A stretch of 64,000 nucleotides of DNA from Bradyrhizobium ottawaense (GTDB taxonomy: Bacteria > Pseudomonadota > Alphaproteobacteria > Rhizobiales > Xanthobacteraceae). The notes beneath the pieces were generated by a model. That model made no database searches. It worked only from the letters and a program-made list of their open reading frames with translations, and was not told where the DNA came from. The stretch is taken from NCBI RefSeq assembly GCF_002278135.3, contig NZ_CP029425.2:8470001-8534000 (forward strand), written 5' to 3'. A program made the translations under genes and the position numbers. Below are positions 55,346 through 63,499 of the stretch, piece by piece; position 1 is the first letter of the stretch; every line of letters starts with the position of its first letter.

Positions 55346-56674
55346 TTATTCGGCCGCCAGAGCCTGCAATGAACTCGGATTCGCAGCTGAGACCATGAAG
55401 TCATGGATTCGCGGAACGATTTCCGACTTGAAGCGCGAGCCGTTGAACACGCCGTAATGTCCGACGCCCTTCTGGACGTAATGAACGCGGCGATGATCGG
55501 GGATCGAGCTGCACAATGTGTGCGTCGCTTCGGTCTGACCGAGACCCGAGATGTCGTCGTTCTCGCCTTCGACCGTCATCAACGCCACGCGCGTGACCTT
55601 GGATGGGTCCACGCGTGTTCCGCGATGGGTCATCTCGCCCTTCGGCAGCGAGTGCTTCACGAACACGGTGTCGACCGTCTGCAGGTAATACTCGGCGGAG
55701 AGGTCCATCACCGCGAGATATTCGTCATAGAACTCGCGATGCTTGTCGACGAGGTCGCCGTCGCCCTTCACCAGATGGGCAAAGAGCTGCTTGTGGGCGT
55801 CCATGTGGCGGTCGAGATTCATGCTGATGAAGCCGTTGAGCTGCAAAAATCCCGGATAGACGTCGCGCATCATGCCGGGATGCGGGAACGGCACCTTGGT
55901 GATGACGTGGTTGCGGAACCAGTCGATGCCGCGCTCCTGGGCGAGATTGTTCACCGCCGTCGGGTTGCGGCGGGTGTCGATCGGGCCGCCCATCAGCGTC
56001 ATAGAGGTCGGCACGAAGGGATCGCGCCGCGCTTCCATGATCGAGACGGCGGCGACCACCGGCACGGAGGGCTGGCACACCGCCATGACATGGGTGTTGC
56101 CGCCGAGGACGTGCAGCATCTCGATGACGTAGTCGATGTAATCGTCGAGATCGAAGCGGCCATCGCTGAGCGGCACCATGCGGGCATCGGCCCAATCGGT
56201 GATGTAGACCTCATGCGCGGGCAGGAAGGCCTCGACCGTGCCGCGAAGCAGCGTCGCATAATGCCCGGACATCGGCGCCACGATCAGCACGCGCGGCTGC
56301 GGGCTGCGCAGGGGACGAGCGAACTTGCGATCGAAGTAGAGCAGCCGGCAGAACGGCTTTTCCCAGACCGAGCGGATCTCGACGGGGACGCGGATGCCGT
56401 TGACCTCGGTGTCGTTGAGGCCCCATTCCGGCTTGCCGTAGCGGCGCGTGGTGCGCTCGAACAATTCGCAGGCCGCGGCGACCGACTTGCCGACCTCGGT
56501 GCGCGCCCAGGGATTGAGAGGATTCTGGAACAGCAGCTTGGTCGCGTCAGTGACCGCACGTGCCGGATTGAGAGAGGCGTGCGCCATCTCGTACATCCAG
56601 TACATCGGCGTCGTCAGGACCGGACTGCCTTCTGCAGCCAGGGGCGGTGCGCCGCCAAACTCACCAATAGGCAT
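55346..56674 (-). CDS. phaZ: Intracellular polyhydroxyalkanoate depolymerase
   Basis: PhaZ hydrolyses stored polyhydroxybutyrate granules to oligomers and monomers in the cytoplasm. The 442-residue protein has the alpha/beta hydrolase nucleophile as Cys200 in HVMAVCQPSVPVVAA, the known Cys-type active site of intracellular PhaZ, and the catalytic His near the end in KGVGHYGVFNGSRF. The opening MYWMYEMAHASLNPARA is also characteristic. The ATG at 56674 follows AGAGGGATATAGCG. It stands alone; synthase genes are not in the window. Confidence 0.95.
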   Translation of the reverse strand: MPIGEFGGAPPLAAEGSPVLTTPMYWMYEMAHASLNPARAVTDATKLLFQNPLNPWARTEVGKSVAAACELFERTTRRYGKPEWGLNDTEVNGIRVPVEIRSVWEKPFCRLLYFDRKFARPLRSPQPRVLIVAPMSGHYATLLRGTVEAFLPAHEVYITDWADARMVPLSDGRFDLDDYIDYVIEMLHVLGGNTHVMAVCQPSVPVVAAVSIMEARRDPFVPTSMTLMGGPIDTRRNPTAVNNLAQERGIDWFRNHVITKVPFPHPGMMRDVYPGFLQLNGFISMNLDRHMDAHKQLFAHLVKGDGDLVDKHREFYDEYLAVMDLSAEYYLQTVDTVFVKHSLPKGEMTHRGTRVDPSKVTRVALMTVEGENDDISGLGQTEATHTLCSSIPDHRRVHYVQKGVGHYGVFNGSRFKSEIVPRIHDFMVSAANPSSLQALAAE

Positions 56675-56795
56675 CGCTATATCCCTCTTCGCATCGCAGC
56701 ATACTGCCGAATGCGCAATATTGCGTCAATGCATGGTTCCGTACATCTACGGAGCCGAAGCGGCTAAACCAGCCTGAATCCACGGGAAAGTGACG

Positions 56796-57614
56796 TTATT
56801 CACCGCCCGACAGCAGCGAGCCGTGCCGTTTGGCGCTGCGCAAAAGGGCAAGGAATGATGCAAAAGATGCAACCAGAAAGACGGCGTTGATGGCCAGCGC
56901 CTCCAGCATCAGATCGGCGCGGAAGGTGTTTTCGATCAGCAGCGCGCGCATTCCCTCGAAGGCATAGGTCGGCGGCAACGCCCAAGCGACGTATTGCAGC
57001 CAGACCGGCAACACGCTGACGGGGTAGTAGACGCAGGCGAGCGGCAGGATCGCGAACATCAGGGTCCAGACGATGCTCTCGGCGCCGAGGCCGTTTCGCA
57101 GCACGAGACCCGACACGAAGATGCCGACCGACCAGCTCGTGAAGATCAGATTGCAGAAGAATGCGATCAAGGGCAGGCCCAGAGCATAGACATTGAAGTG
57201 AAACATGAACAGGGCGAGCAAGGTCATCGGAATGATCCCGATCGCAAGCCGGATCAGGCTCATGACCATCAGCGACAGCAGAAACTCGATCGGCCTCAAG
57301 GGGCTCATCATGAGGTTGCCGATGTTGCGCGCCCACATCTCCTCCAGGAACGAGATGGAGAAGCCGAGCTGCCCGCGGAACAGGATATCCCAGAGGATGA
57401 CGGCGCCGATCAGCGTGCCGCCGGCGCGCGCGAAGAAATTGGAATTCTCGGCGATGTAATACTGGATGAAACCCCAAGTGATGACCTGCAGCGCCGGCCA
57501 GTACAGCAATTCAAGCAGCCGCGGCCAGGATGACAGCAGGAGGTACCAGTAGCGCAGGATCATCGCGCCGATGCGATGGACGGAGATGCCGCGGTGGAGG
57601 GGGATGTCCGTCAT
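56796..57614 (-). CDS. ABC-2 type exporter permease
   Basis: A 272-residue inner-membrane protein with six helices of the ABC-2 export type. Notable parts are LLELLYWPALQVITWGFIQY near residue 35, FLEEMWARNIGNLMMSPLRP near residue 88 (the cytoplasmic coupling region) and a late PPTYAFEGMRALL near residue 215. It would pair with the ATPase encoded upstream on the same strand, from which it is separated by a 214-base gap holding a family C repeat. The exported substrate is not known. Confidence 0.92.
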   Translation of the reverse strand: MTDIPLHRGISVHRIGAMILRYWYLLLSSWPRLLELLYWPALQVITWGFIQYYIAENSNFFARAGGTLIGAVILWDILFRGQLGFSISFLEEMWARNIGNLMMSPLRPIEFLLSLMVMSLIRLAIGIIPMTLLALFMFHFNVYALGLPLIAFFCNLIFTSWSVGIFVSGLVLRNGLGAESIVWTLMFAILPLACVYYPVSVLPVWLQYVAWALPPTYAFEGMRALLIENTFRADLMLEALAINAVFLVASFASFLALLRSAKRHGSLLSGGE

Positions 57615-57643
57615 CGCGCGATAACCTGGCCCGGATGGGATCT

Positions 57644-57791
57644 GTCATCCCGGGGCGCGACATCGTCGCGAGCCCGGGATCCATAACCACGAAACTCAAT
57701 TTGGCGAAGACTCGGAGTGACCCGTCTCGCCTCGCAACCGCCGCCTGTGATTATGGATTCCGGGCTCGCGCTCCGCGCGCCCCGGAATGAC
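57644..57791. repeat. Palindromic intergenic repeat, family C, inside an ABC operon
   Basis: The outer arms GTCATCCCGGGGCGCG and CGCGCCCCGGAATGAC pair, the inner arms GGGATCCATAACCAC and GTGATTATGGATTCC pair, and the core contains TTTGGCGAAGACTCGGAGT, the same core as the family D repeats. It lies between the ABC-2 ATPase and permease genes. Confidence 0.88.
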
Positions 57792-57828
57792 AGACCTCCA
57801 TCCGGGCTACGAATACGGGTACGACCGC

Positions 57829-58632
57829 TCACCTCGCCGCCTCCTTCGCACCGTTCACCCGGCCGCGCGCGACGTCCAGAAACACCTCCTCCAGCGTGGT
57901 GCGATTGTAGCGCGCCATGATCGCCTCAGGCGTATCGTCGTCCTCGATGCGACCGCGCTTCATGATGATGACGCGGTCGCAGAGCCGCTCGACCTCGAGC
58001 ATGTTGTGCGAAGCCAAAAGGATCGTGGCGTTGTTGTCCTTGCGATAACGCTCCAGGTGCGCCCGCACCCAGTCGGCGGTATCCGGATCGAGCGAGGCGG
58101 TCGGCTCGTCCAGCAGCAGCAGCTCGGGCCGGTTGATCAGCGCTTTGGCGAGCGCGACGCGGGTCTTCTGCCCGGCCGACAGCTTGCCGTTGGCGCGGTC
58201 GATGAATTCGGTGAGATCGAGATCGTCCGCGAGCTCGGCGATGCGGCCGGCGAGGTTCTTCACCGCATAGAGCTTGCCGAACACGGTGAGATTCTGCCGC
58301 ACCGTGAGCCGCATCGGCATGTCGACATAGGGGCTCTCGAAATTCATCCGCCCCAGCACGGAAGCACTCTCCTCGGGCATCCGATGTCCGAGCACCTGCA
58401 CGCGGCCGGAGGTCGGCAGCACAAGGCCCATGATCATTGCGATGGTCGTGGTCTTGCCGGCGCCGTTGCCGCCCAGAAGTCCGGTGATGCTGCCACGCGG
58501 CAACGAAAAGGAGATGTCGTCGACCGCTCGGGTCTGCTTATAGATTTTGACGAGGTGCTCGACCGCGATCGCCGCGGACGAGCTGCGCTCCGCGACAGTC
58601 GGCCGACTTGAAGCCTTGTCATTCTCGGTCAT
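57829..58632 (-). CDS. ABC-2 type exporter ATPase
   Basis: A 267-residue ATPase. Walker A is GGNGAGKTTTIAM near residue 58, the signature LSAGQKTRVALAKAL near residue 153 and Walker B LLLLDEPTASLD near residue 170, with the switch His in ASHNMLEV. The C-terminal pattern TLEEVFLDVARG is typical of ABC-2 exporters of drugs, polysaccharides or lipids. The ATG at 58632 is chosen; the open frame to 59112 is antisense to regS and rejected. The partner permease gene follows after a palindromic repeat. Confidence 0.93.
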   Translation of the reverse strand: MTENDKASSRPTVAERSSSAAIAVEHLVKIYKQTRAVDDISFSLPRGSITGLLGGNGAGKTTTIAMIMGLVLPTSGRVQVLGHRMPEESASVLGRMNFESPYVDMPMRLTVRQNLTVFGKLYAVKNLAGRIAELADDLDLTEFIDRANGKLSAGQKTRVALAKALINRPELLLLDEPTASLDPDTADWVRAHLERYRKDNNATILLASHNMLEVERLCDRVIIMKRGRIEDDDTPEAIMARYNRTTLEEVFLDVARGRVNGAKEAAR

Positions 58633-58735
58633 GCTGGTCGTTCTTCTGCTATTGCAGCGGATAGCGCAAGGCTTGTAATCCGGTGGTTCCGCGAGCCCAG
58701 CGTTTGTGATCTGGAAGGCACCCCCATTGGCCGAT

Positions 58736-60058
58736 ATGACTGAAATTGCTGCTTCCGACTTTCGCCACGCGCAGCGGCATATCCGCCTGGACACGATCCT
58801 GCGGCTGCGTTGGCTGGCGGTGCTGGGCCAGCTCGCCGCGATCTTCATCGTGGCGCAGGGGTTGGAATTCAACGTCGAGATCGTCCCCTGCGTCAGCATC
58901 ATCGCCTTGTCGGCCGCGCTCAATCTGGCGCTCCAGACCGTGTCCAATCCGCTGCAGCGGCTGGAGCCGATGCAGGCGGCCGGACTGCTCGCGCTGAACA
59001 TCGTGGAGCTGGCCGGTCTGCTGTACTTCACCGGCGGACTGCAGAACCCGTTCTCGTTCCTCTTCCTCGCGCCGGTGCTGATCTCGGCCACGGCGCTGCC
59101 GGCGCGCTTCACCTTCGGCCTCGGTGTGCTTGCGGTAGCCTGCGCCTCGGTCCTGTTCTTCTTCCATTTGCCGCTGCCCTGGGATTCCGATGATCCCCTG
59201 GTGCTGCCGCCGATCTACCTCGTCGGCGTCTGGCTCTCGATCGTGCTCGCGATCGGCGTCACCAGCCTCTACTCGTTCCAGGTGACCGAGGAGGCGCGCA
59301 AGCTTGCGGACGCGCTGGCCGCGACCGAGCTGGTGCTGACGCGCGAGCAGCATCTGACGCAGCTCGACGGCCTCGCAGCCGCGGCCGCGCACGAGCTCGG
59401 CACGCCGCTCGCGACGATCTTTTTGATCTCGCGCGAGCTGGAAAAGACGGTGAAGGACGCCAGCTTTGCCGCCGACCTGAAGACGCTGCGCGAGCAGACC
59501 CAGCGCTGCCGCGACATCTTGAGCAAGATCACCCAGCTCTCCTCCACCGGCGCGCCGTTCGACCGCATGAAGCTGTCGGAGCTGATCGAGGAGGTGGTGG
59601 CCCCGCACCGCGATTTCGGCGTCGAGATCAAGGTGCGGATCGCGGTCGCCGCCGTGTCCGAGCCGGTCGGCTCGCGCAATCCGGCGATCCTCTACGGCGT
59701 CGGCAACATCGTCGAGAACGCGGTCGATTTCGCCCATACCACCGTCGAGGTGAACGCGTGGTGGAACAAGGACACGATCGAGCTTCTGATCTCCGACGAC
59801 GGCCCAGGCATTCCGCCCGACATCCTGAACCGGATCGGCGAGCCCTATCTGTCGCGGCGACGAACCACGGATGAGGGCAGCGGTGAGCGACGCGGTCTCG
59901 GATTGGGCGTGTTCATCGCGCGCACGTTGCTGGAACGCACCGGCGCCAAGGTCTCGTTTACCAACCGGATCTTTCCGGAACACGGCGCGGTGGTGCAGAT
60001 CACATGGCCGCGACAGCGTTTTGAGGCTATCGAGAGCCTCGAAGAAACAATAGGATAG
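58736..60058 (+). CDS. regS: Redox-sensing histidine kinase RegS (RegB/PrrB family)
   Basis: A 440-residue membrane sensor kinase with six membrane helices in residues 25-180. The quinone-binding loop GGLQNPF (100-106) is intact. The H-box is AAAAAHELGTPLATI with phospho-accepting His219, and the redox Cys of RegB proteins is Cys258 in QTQRCRDIL. N and G boxes of the ATPase follow (NIVENAVDFA, DDGPGIPP, GLGLGVFIA). With RegR it controls photosynthesis, nitrogen fixation or respiration genes by redox state in related bacteria. The ATG at 58736 is chosen over a start 30 bases upstream. regR follows after 103 bases. Confidence 0.95.
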   Translation: MTEIAASDFRHAQRHIRLDTILRLRWLAVLGQLAAIFIVAQGLEFNVEIVPCVSIIALSAALNLALQTVSNPLQRLEPMQAAGLLALNIVELAGLLYFTGGLQNPFSFLFLAPVLISATALPARFTFGLGVLAVACASVLFFFHLPLPWDSDDPLVLPPIYLVGVWLSIVLAIGVTSLYSFQVTEEARKLADALAATELVLTREQHLTQLDGLAAAAAHELGTPLATIFLISRELEKTVKDASFAADLKTLREQTQRCRDILSKITQLSSTGAPFDRMKLSELIEEVVAPHRDFGVEIKVRIAVAAVSEPVGSRNPAILYGVGNIVENAVDFAHTTVEVNAWWNKDTIELLISDDGPGIPPDILNRIGEPYLSRRRTTDEGSGERRGLGLGVFIARTLLERTGAKVSFTNRIFPEHGAVVQITWPRQRFEAIESLEETIG

Positions 60059-60161
60059 GCCGCGACCTTGCGTCGCACAACAGGGCCGATCGACTATCGG
60101 CGGCCTTGGCACCGCCCGATTGCGAGGCCATATGTAGTCGCGTTGGAGAGAGGACAAAACC

Positions 60162-60716
60162 TTGAACGCCATCGCCGAACTGAACGAACAGACCGACCGC
60201 TCGCTGCTCATCGTGGAGGACGACAAGCCGTTCCTGGAGCGGTTGTCGCGCGCCATGGAGACGCGCGGCTTCTCGGTGACGTCATGCGACACCGTCTCGG
60301 ATGGTCTTGCGCAGATCGGCAAGGCAGCGCCGGCATTCGCCGTGGTGGACTTGCGGCTCGGCGACGGCAACGGCCTTGACGTGGTCTCGGCGCTGAAGAA
60401 GAAGCGCCCGGATGCGCGCGCGATCGTGCTGACCGGCTATGGCAACATCGCCACCGCCGTCACCGCGGTGAAGATGGGCGCGATCGATTATCTCTCCAAG
60501 CCGGCGGATGCCGACGACGTCGTCGCGGCGCTGCTGTCGACCAGCGCGGAGAAATCCGAGCTGCCGACCAACCCGATGTCCGCCGACCGCGTACGCTGGG
60601 AGCACATCCAGCGCATCTACGAGATGTGCAACCGCAACGTCTCGGAGACGGCGCGCAGGCTGAACATGCACCGCAGGACGTTGCAGCGCATTCTGGCCAA
60701 GCGCGCGCCGAGGTAG
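60162..60716 (+). CDS. regR: Response regulator RegR (RegA/PrrA family)
   Basis: A 184-residue DNA-binding regulator and partner of the kinase encoded upstream. The receiver domain has LLIVEDDKPF with the acidic pair, the phospho-acceptor Asp63 in FAVVDLRLGDG, the conserved Thr in VLTGYG and Lys in YLSKPA. The short linker contains four Pro/Thr/Asn residues and leads to a Fis-type helix-turn-helix NVSETARRLNMHRRTLQRIL, which is nearly invariant in RegA proteins. The start is a TTG at 60162 after GGAGAGAGGACA. It activates redox-controlled promoters, including nitrogen-fixation genes in Bradyrhizobium. Confidence 0.96.
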   Translation: MNAIAELNEQTDRSLLIVEDDKPFLERLSRAMETRGFSVTSCDTVSDGLAQIGKAAPAFAVVDLRLGDGNGLDVVSALKKKRPDARAIVLTGYGNIATAVTAVKMGAIDYLSKPADADDVVAALLSTSAEKSELPTNPMSADRVRWEHIQRIYEMCNRNVSETARRLNMHRRTLQRILAKRAPR

Positions 60717-60722
60717 CGGTCT

Positions 60723-60814
60723 CGTAGGGTGGGCAAAGGCGCGCAAGCGCCGTGCCCACGCTCTGTTAGAGTTGGATAGAGATCGTGGGCACGCTTCGCT
60801 TTGCCCACCCTACG
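60723..60814. repeat. Palindromic intergenic repeat, family A (GGGCAAAG type)
   Basis: The outer arms CGTAGGGTGGGCAAAG and CTTTGCCCACCCTACG pair; inner arms CGTGCCCACG / CGTGGGCACG pair, and GGCGCGCAAGCGCC forms a small hairpin. It lies between the convergent regR and mmcB-like genes. Confidence 0.9.
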
Positions 60815-60835
60815 GCACCGATGTTTGCGGCGCCG

Positions 60836-61327
60836 CTACTCCCAAAATTCCGCATGCCCTTGCGGGTCGACCAGCCGGTTGATCCGAAGCGCCGCCGCCA
60901 TTCCAAACCGCACCGTCATCTGCTTGCGCGTGGCCGCAGCGAGCTTGTGCTCGGGCGCTTCGCAATGCAGGTGCGCGCCATAGGCGTCGGCGATGATCAG
61001 GCCGGTGCCTTCCGGAAAGATCTCGCACGGCAGGTCCTGAGTGAAGGCGAAGAACAGCCGGTCGCAATGGGCGCGGTACTCGTGCCATTTCTGGTCGGCG
61101 CGCAGATCCTCCACCGACGATTTGATCTCGACGATCCAGATCTCGCCGCGCTCGTTCAGCGCCACGAGATCGGCGCGCCGGCCCGAGGGCAGCGGCAATT
61201 CGCTGATGCAGGTAAAGCCGAGCGAACGCAGCAGCCGCGCGGTGCCCCGCGCGACCGCGAGCGCCGTCTCCGACTGGCGGCGATCAGGCGGCGGCACGAG
61301 GGCGATGTTGCGGGCGGGATTGTCCAT
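60836..61327 (-). CDS. mmcB: MmcB family DNA repair protein (nuclease fold)
   Basis: A 163-residue protein of the MmcB family, linked to mitomycin C resistance in Caulobacter. It has a PD-(D/E)xK nuclease-like core: GRRADLVALNERGEIWIVEIK with Asp53, Glu67 and Lys69. The N-terminal helix has RGTARLLRSLGF. It probably acts in interstrand-crosslink repair. The ATG at 61327 has no good ribosome binding site; a GTG at 61360 in the same frame is the alternative. It diverges from the GH13 gene across a family D repeat. Confidence 0.85.
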   Translation of the reverse strand: MDNPARNIALVPPPDRRQSETALAVARGTARLLRSLGFTCISELPLPSGRRADLVALNERGEIWIVEIKSSVEDLRADQKWHEYRAHCDRLFFAFTQDLPCEIFPEGTGLIIADAYGAHLHCEAPEHKLAAATRKQMTVRFGMAAALRINRLVDPQGHAEFWE

Positions 61328-61399
61328 GGGGGGAGGATAGCCGATTCCGTAGAACTGCACACTGCTCGATGGAGCCTAAGCGCAGTCTCGATCTCCGCC

Positions 61400-61541
61400 G
61401 TCGTCCCCGCGAAAGCGGGGACCCATAACCACAGGGAGTTGTTGTAGGGCGCTCAGGTAACTCCGAGTCATCGCAAAACTGCTCCCTGTGGTTATGGGTC
61501 CCGGATCGGCGCTCCGCTTCGCTGCGCTTGTCCGGGACGAC
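61400..61541. repeat. Palindromic intergenic repeat, family D
   Basis: The left arm GTCGTCCCCGCGAAAGCGGGG and the right arm ending GCGCTTGTCCGGGACGAC flank the paired CCATAACCACAGGGAG / CTCCCTGTGGTTATGG and a core with TAACTCCGAGTCATCGC. Arms are in the order of the copy at 63356. It occupies the 300-base gap between the divergent mmcB and GH13 genes; nothing else is seen in that gap. Confidence 0.88.
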
Positions 61542-61627
61542 ACCGAGGATGAAACACGGAACCTCCCCTCCCCCACGCACTTATCACGCAGCCGCCGCAC
61601 CTCGGCGGAACCACCGAGGCTGCGCGG

Positions 61628-63328
61628 ATGATCGACGATCTCTGGTACAAGAACGGCGTGATCTACTGCCTTTCCGTCGGCTCCTATATGGACGCCAACG
61701 GTGACGGCGTCGGCGACTTCAAGGGCCTGCTCCGCCGGCTCGACTATCTGCATGGCCTCGGCATCACCACGATCTGGCTGATGCCGTTCCAGACCTCGCC
61801 CGGCCGCGACGACGGCTACGACATCGCCGACTATTACAGCGTGGATGCGCGTTACGGCACGCTCGGCGATTTCGTCGAGTTCGCCCACGGCTGCAAGCAG
61901 CGCGGCATCCGCATCATCATCGACCTCGTCGTCAACCACACCTCGGATCAGCATCACTGGTTCAAGGAGGCGCGGCGCGACAAGAACTCGCCCTACCGCG
62001 ACTGGTATGTGTGGTCCGACAAGAAGCCGGCCGGTGCCGACAAGGGCATGGTGTTTCCCGGCGTGCAGAAAACGACCTGGACGCGCGACAAGGAAGCGGG
62101 CGCGTATTACTTCCACCGCTTCTACGATTTCCAGCCCGACCTCAACACCTCGAACCCGCATGTGCAGGCCGAGATCCTGAAGATCATGGGGTTCTGGATC
62201 CAGCTCGGCGTCTCCGGCTTCCGCATGGACGCCGTGCCCTTCGTGATCGCGACCAAGGGTGCGAAGGTGAAGAAGCCGGTCGAGCAGTACGACATGCTGC
62301 GCGCATTCCGCGAATTCCTGCAATGGCGGCAGGGCGACGCCATCATCCTCGCCGAAGCCAATGTGCTGCCGAAGACGGACATGGAATATTTCGGCCGCGA
62401 CGCCGACCGCATGCACATGATGTTCAACTTCCACGTCAACCAGCACCTGTTCTATGCGCTGGCATCCGCAGATTCGCGGCCGCTGGCGAAGGCGTTGAAG
62501 GCGACCAAGCCGCGGCCGGCGACCGCGCAATGGGGCCTGTTCCTGCGCAATCACGACGAGCTCGACCTGGGGCGGCTGACCAAGGCGCAGCGCGACTCCG
62601 TGTTCAGGAATTTCGGTCCCGACAAGGACATGCAGCTCTACGACCGCGGCATCAGGCGGCGCCTCGCGCCGATGCTGGGCGGCGATCGCCGGCGGCTCGA
62701 ACTCGCCTACAGCCTGATGTGCACGCTGCCCGGAACGCCCGTGATCCGCTATGGCGACGAGATCGCGATGGGCGACGATCTCTCACTGCCGGAACGCAAT
62801 TGCGCGCGCACGCCGATGCAATGGTCGACCGAGCCGCATGGCGGCTTCACCAAGAGCAACAGGCCGGCCTGCCCTGTGATCGACAAGGGGCCTTACGGCT
62901 ATCCCCACGTCAACGTCGCCAAGCAGCGGCGCGATCCCAACTCCATGCTGAACTGGACCGAGCGCATCGTCCGTATGCGCAAGGAGGTGCCTGAAATCGG
63001 CTGGGGCGACTTCACGATCATTCCGGTGCGCGATCCCGCCGTGTTCATCATGCGCTACGACTGGCGCAACAATTCGGTGCTGTTCGTGCATAATCTCGAC
63101 GAGAAGCCGCGCGAGATCGCGTTCTCGGCCGGGCTGCCGGACGAGGCCGGCGCGCACCTGATCAATCTGCTCGCGGAGGACCACAGCCACGCCGACAAGC
63201 GCGGCCAGCACCGGATCGTGCTGGAGCCGTATGGGTATCGCTGGTACCGCGTCGGCGGGCTGGATTATCTGCTGAAGCGGAGCGATATCGACGGGGATAC
63301 GGTGAGAGGGAAGAAGCATCCGGGGTAG
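61628..63328 (+). CDS. GH13 family glycosidase (trehalose-synthase-like alpha-amylase superfamily)
   Basis: A 566-residue cytoplasmic glycoside hydrolase-fold enzyme. The (beta/alpha)8 barrel motifs are IDLVVNH (region I), GFRMDAVPF with the nucleophile Asp near residue 200, ILAEANV with the acid Glu near 243, and LRNHDELDLGR with the third Asp near 309. The opening LWYKNGVIYCLSVGSYMDAN followed by GDGVGDFKG resembles trehalose synthase and the maltosyltransferase-like group rather than secreted amylase. No signal peptide is seen. It may isomerise or hydrolyse alpha-glucosides such as maltose and trehalose. The neighbouring minus-strand GH13 gene (63500 onward) suggests a small alpha-glucan locus. 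Confidence 0.9.
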   Translation: MIDDLWYKNGVIYCLSVGSYMDANGDGVGDFKGLLRRLDYLHGLGITTIWLMPFQTSPGRDDGYDIADYYSVDARYGTLGDFVEFAHGCKQRGIRIIIDLVVNHTSDQHHWFKEARRDKNSPYRDWYVWSDKKPAGADKGMVFPGVQKTTWTRDKEAGAYYFHRFYDFQPDLNTSNPHVQAEILKIMGFWIQLGVSGFRMDAVPFVIATKGAKVKKPVEQYDMLRAFREFLQWRQGDAIILAEANVLPKTDMEYFGRDADRMHMMFNFHVNQHLFYALASADSRPLAKALKATKPRPATAQWGLFLRNHDELDLGRLTKAQRDSVFRNFGPDKDMQLYDRGIRRRLAPMLGGDRRRLELAYSLMCTLPGTPVIRYGDEIAMGDDLSLPERNCARTPMQWSTEPHGGFTKSNRPACPVIDKGPYGYPHVNVAKQRRDPNSMLNWTERIVRMRKEVPEIGWGDFTIIPVRDPAVFIMRYDWRNNSVLFVHNLDEKPREIAFSAGLPDEAGAHLINLLAEDHSHADKRGQHRIVLEPYGYRWYRVGGLDYLLKRSDIDGDTVRGKKHPG

Positions 63329-63355
63329 TGCCCGACTGTAACCGCACACCCCACT

Positions 63356-63496
63356 GTCGTCCCCGCGCACGCGGAGACCCATAACCACAGGAAGGAGTTT
63401 GTGGCGAGCGGGCAACTCCGAATCGTCGCCAAACCACTCCCTGTGGTTATGGATCCCGGATCTGCGCTCCGCTTCGCTGCGCTTGTCCGGGACGAC
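63356..63496. repeat. Palindromic intergenic repeat, family D
   Basis: GTCGTCCCCGCGCACGCGGAG with a right arm ending GCGCTTGTCCGGGACGAC; inner CCATAACCACAGGAAG / ACTCCCTGTGGTTATGG flank a core with CAACTCCGAATCGTCGCC. It fits closely the copy at 61400 and the reverse complement of the copy at 26798. It lies between two convergent GH13 genes and touches the stop of the second. Confidence 0.88.
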
Positions 63497-63499
63497 ATC

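Noticed and set aside
58633..59112. Upstream extension of the ABC-2 ATPase frame
   Set aside because: It would add 160 residues before the ATPase domain and overlaps the start of regS; the extra part has no family match.
58649..60370. A 573-codon open frame antisense to regS
   Set aside because: It shadows an intact kinase gene and shows typical antisense composition with no domain.
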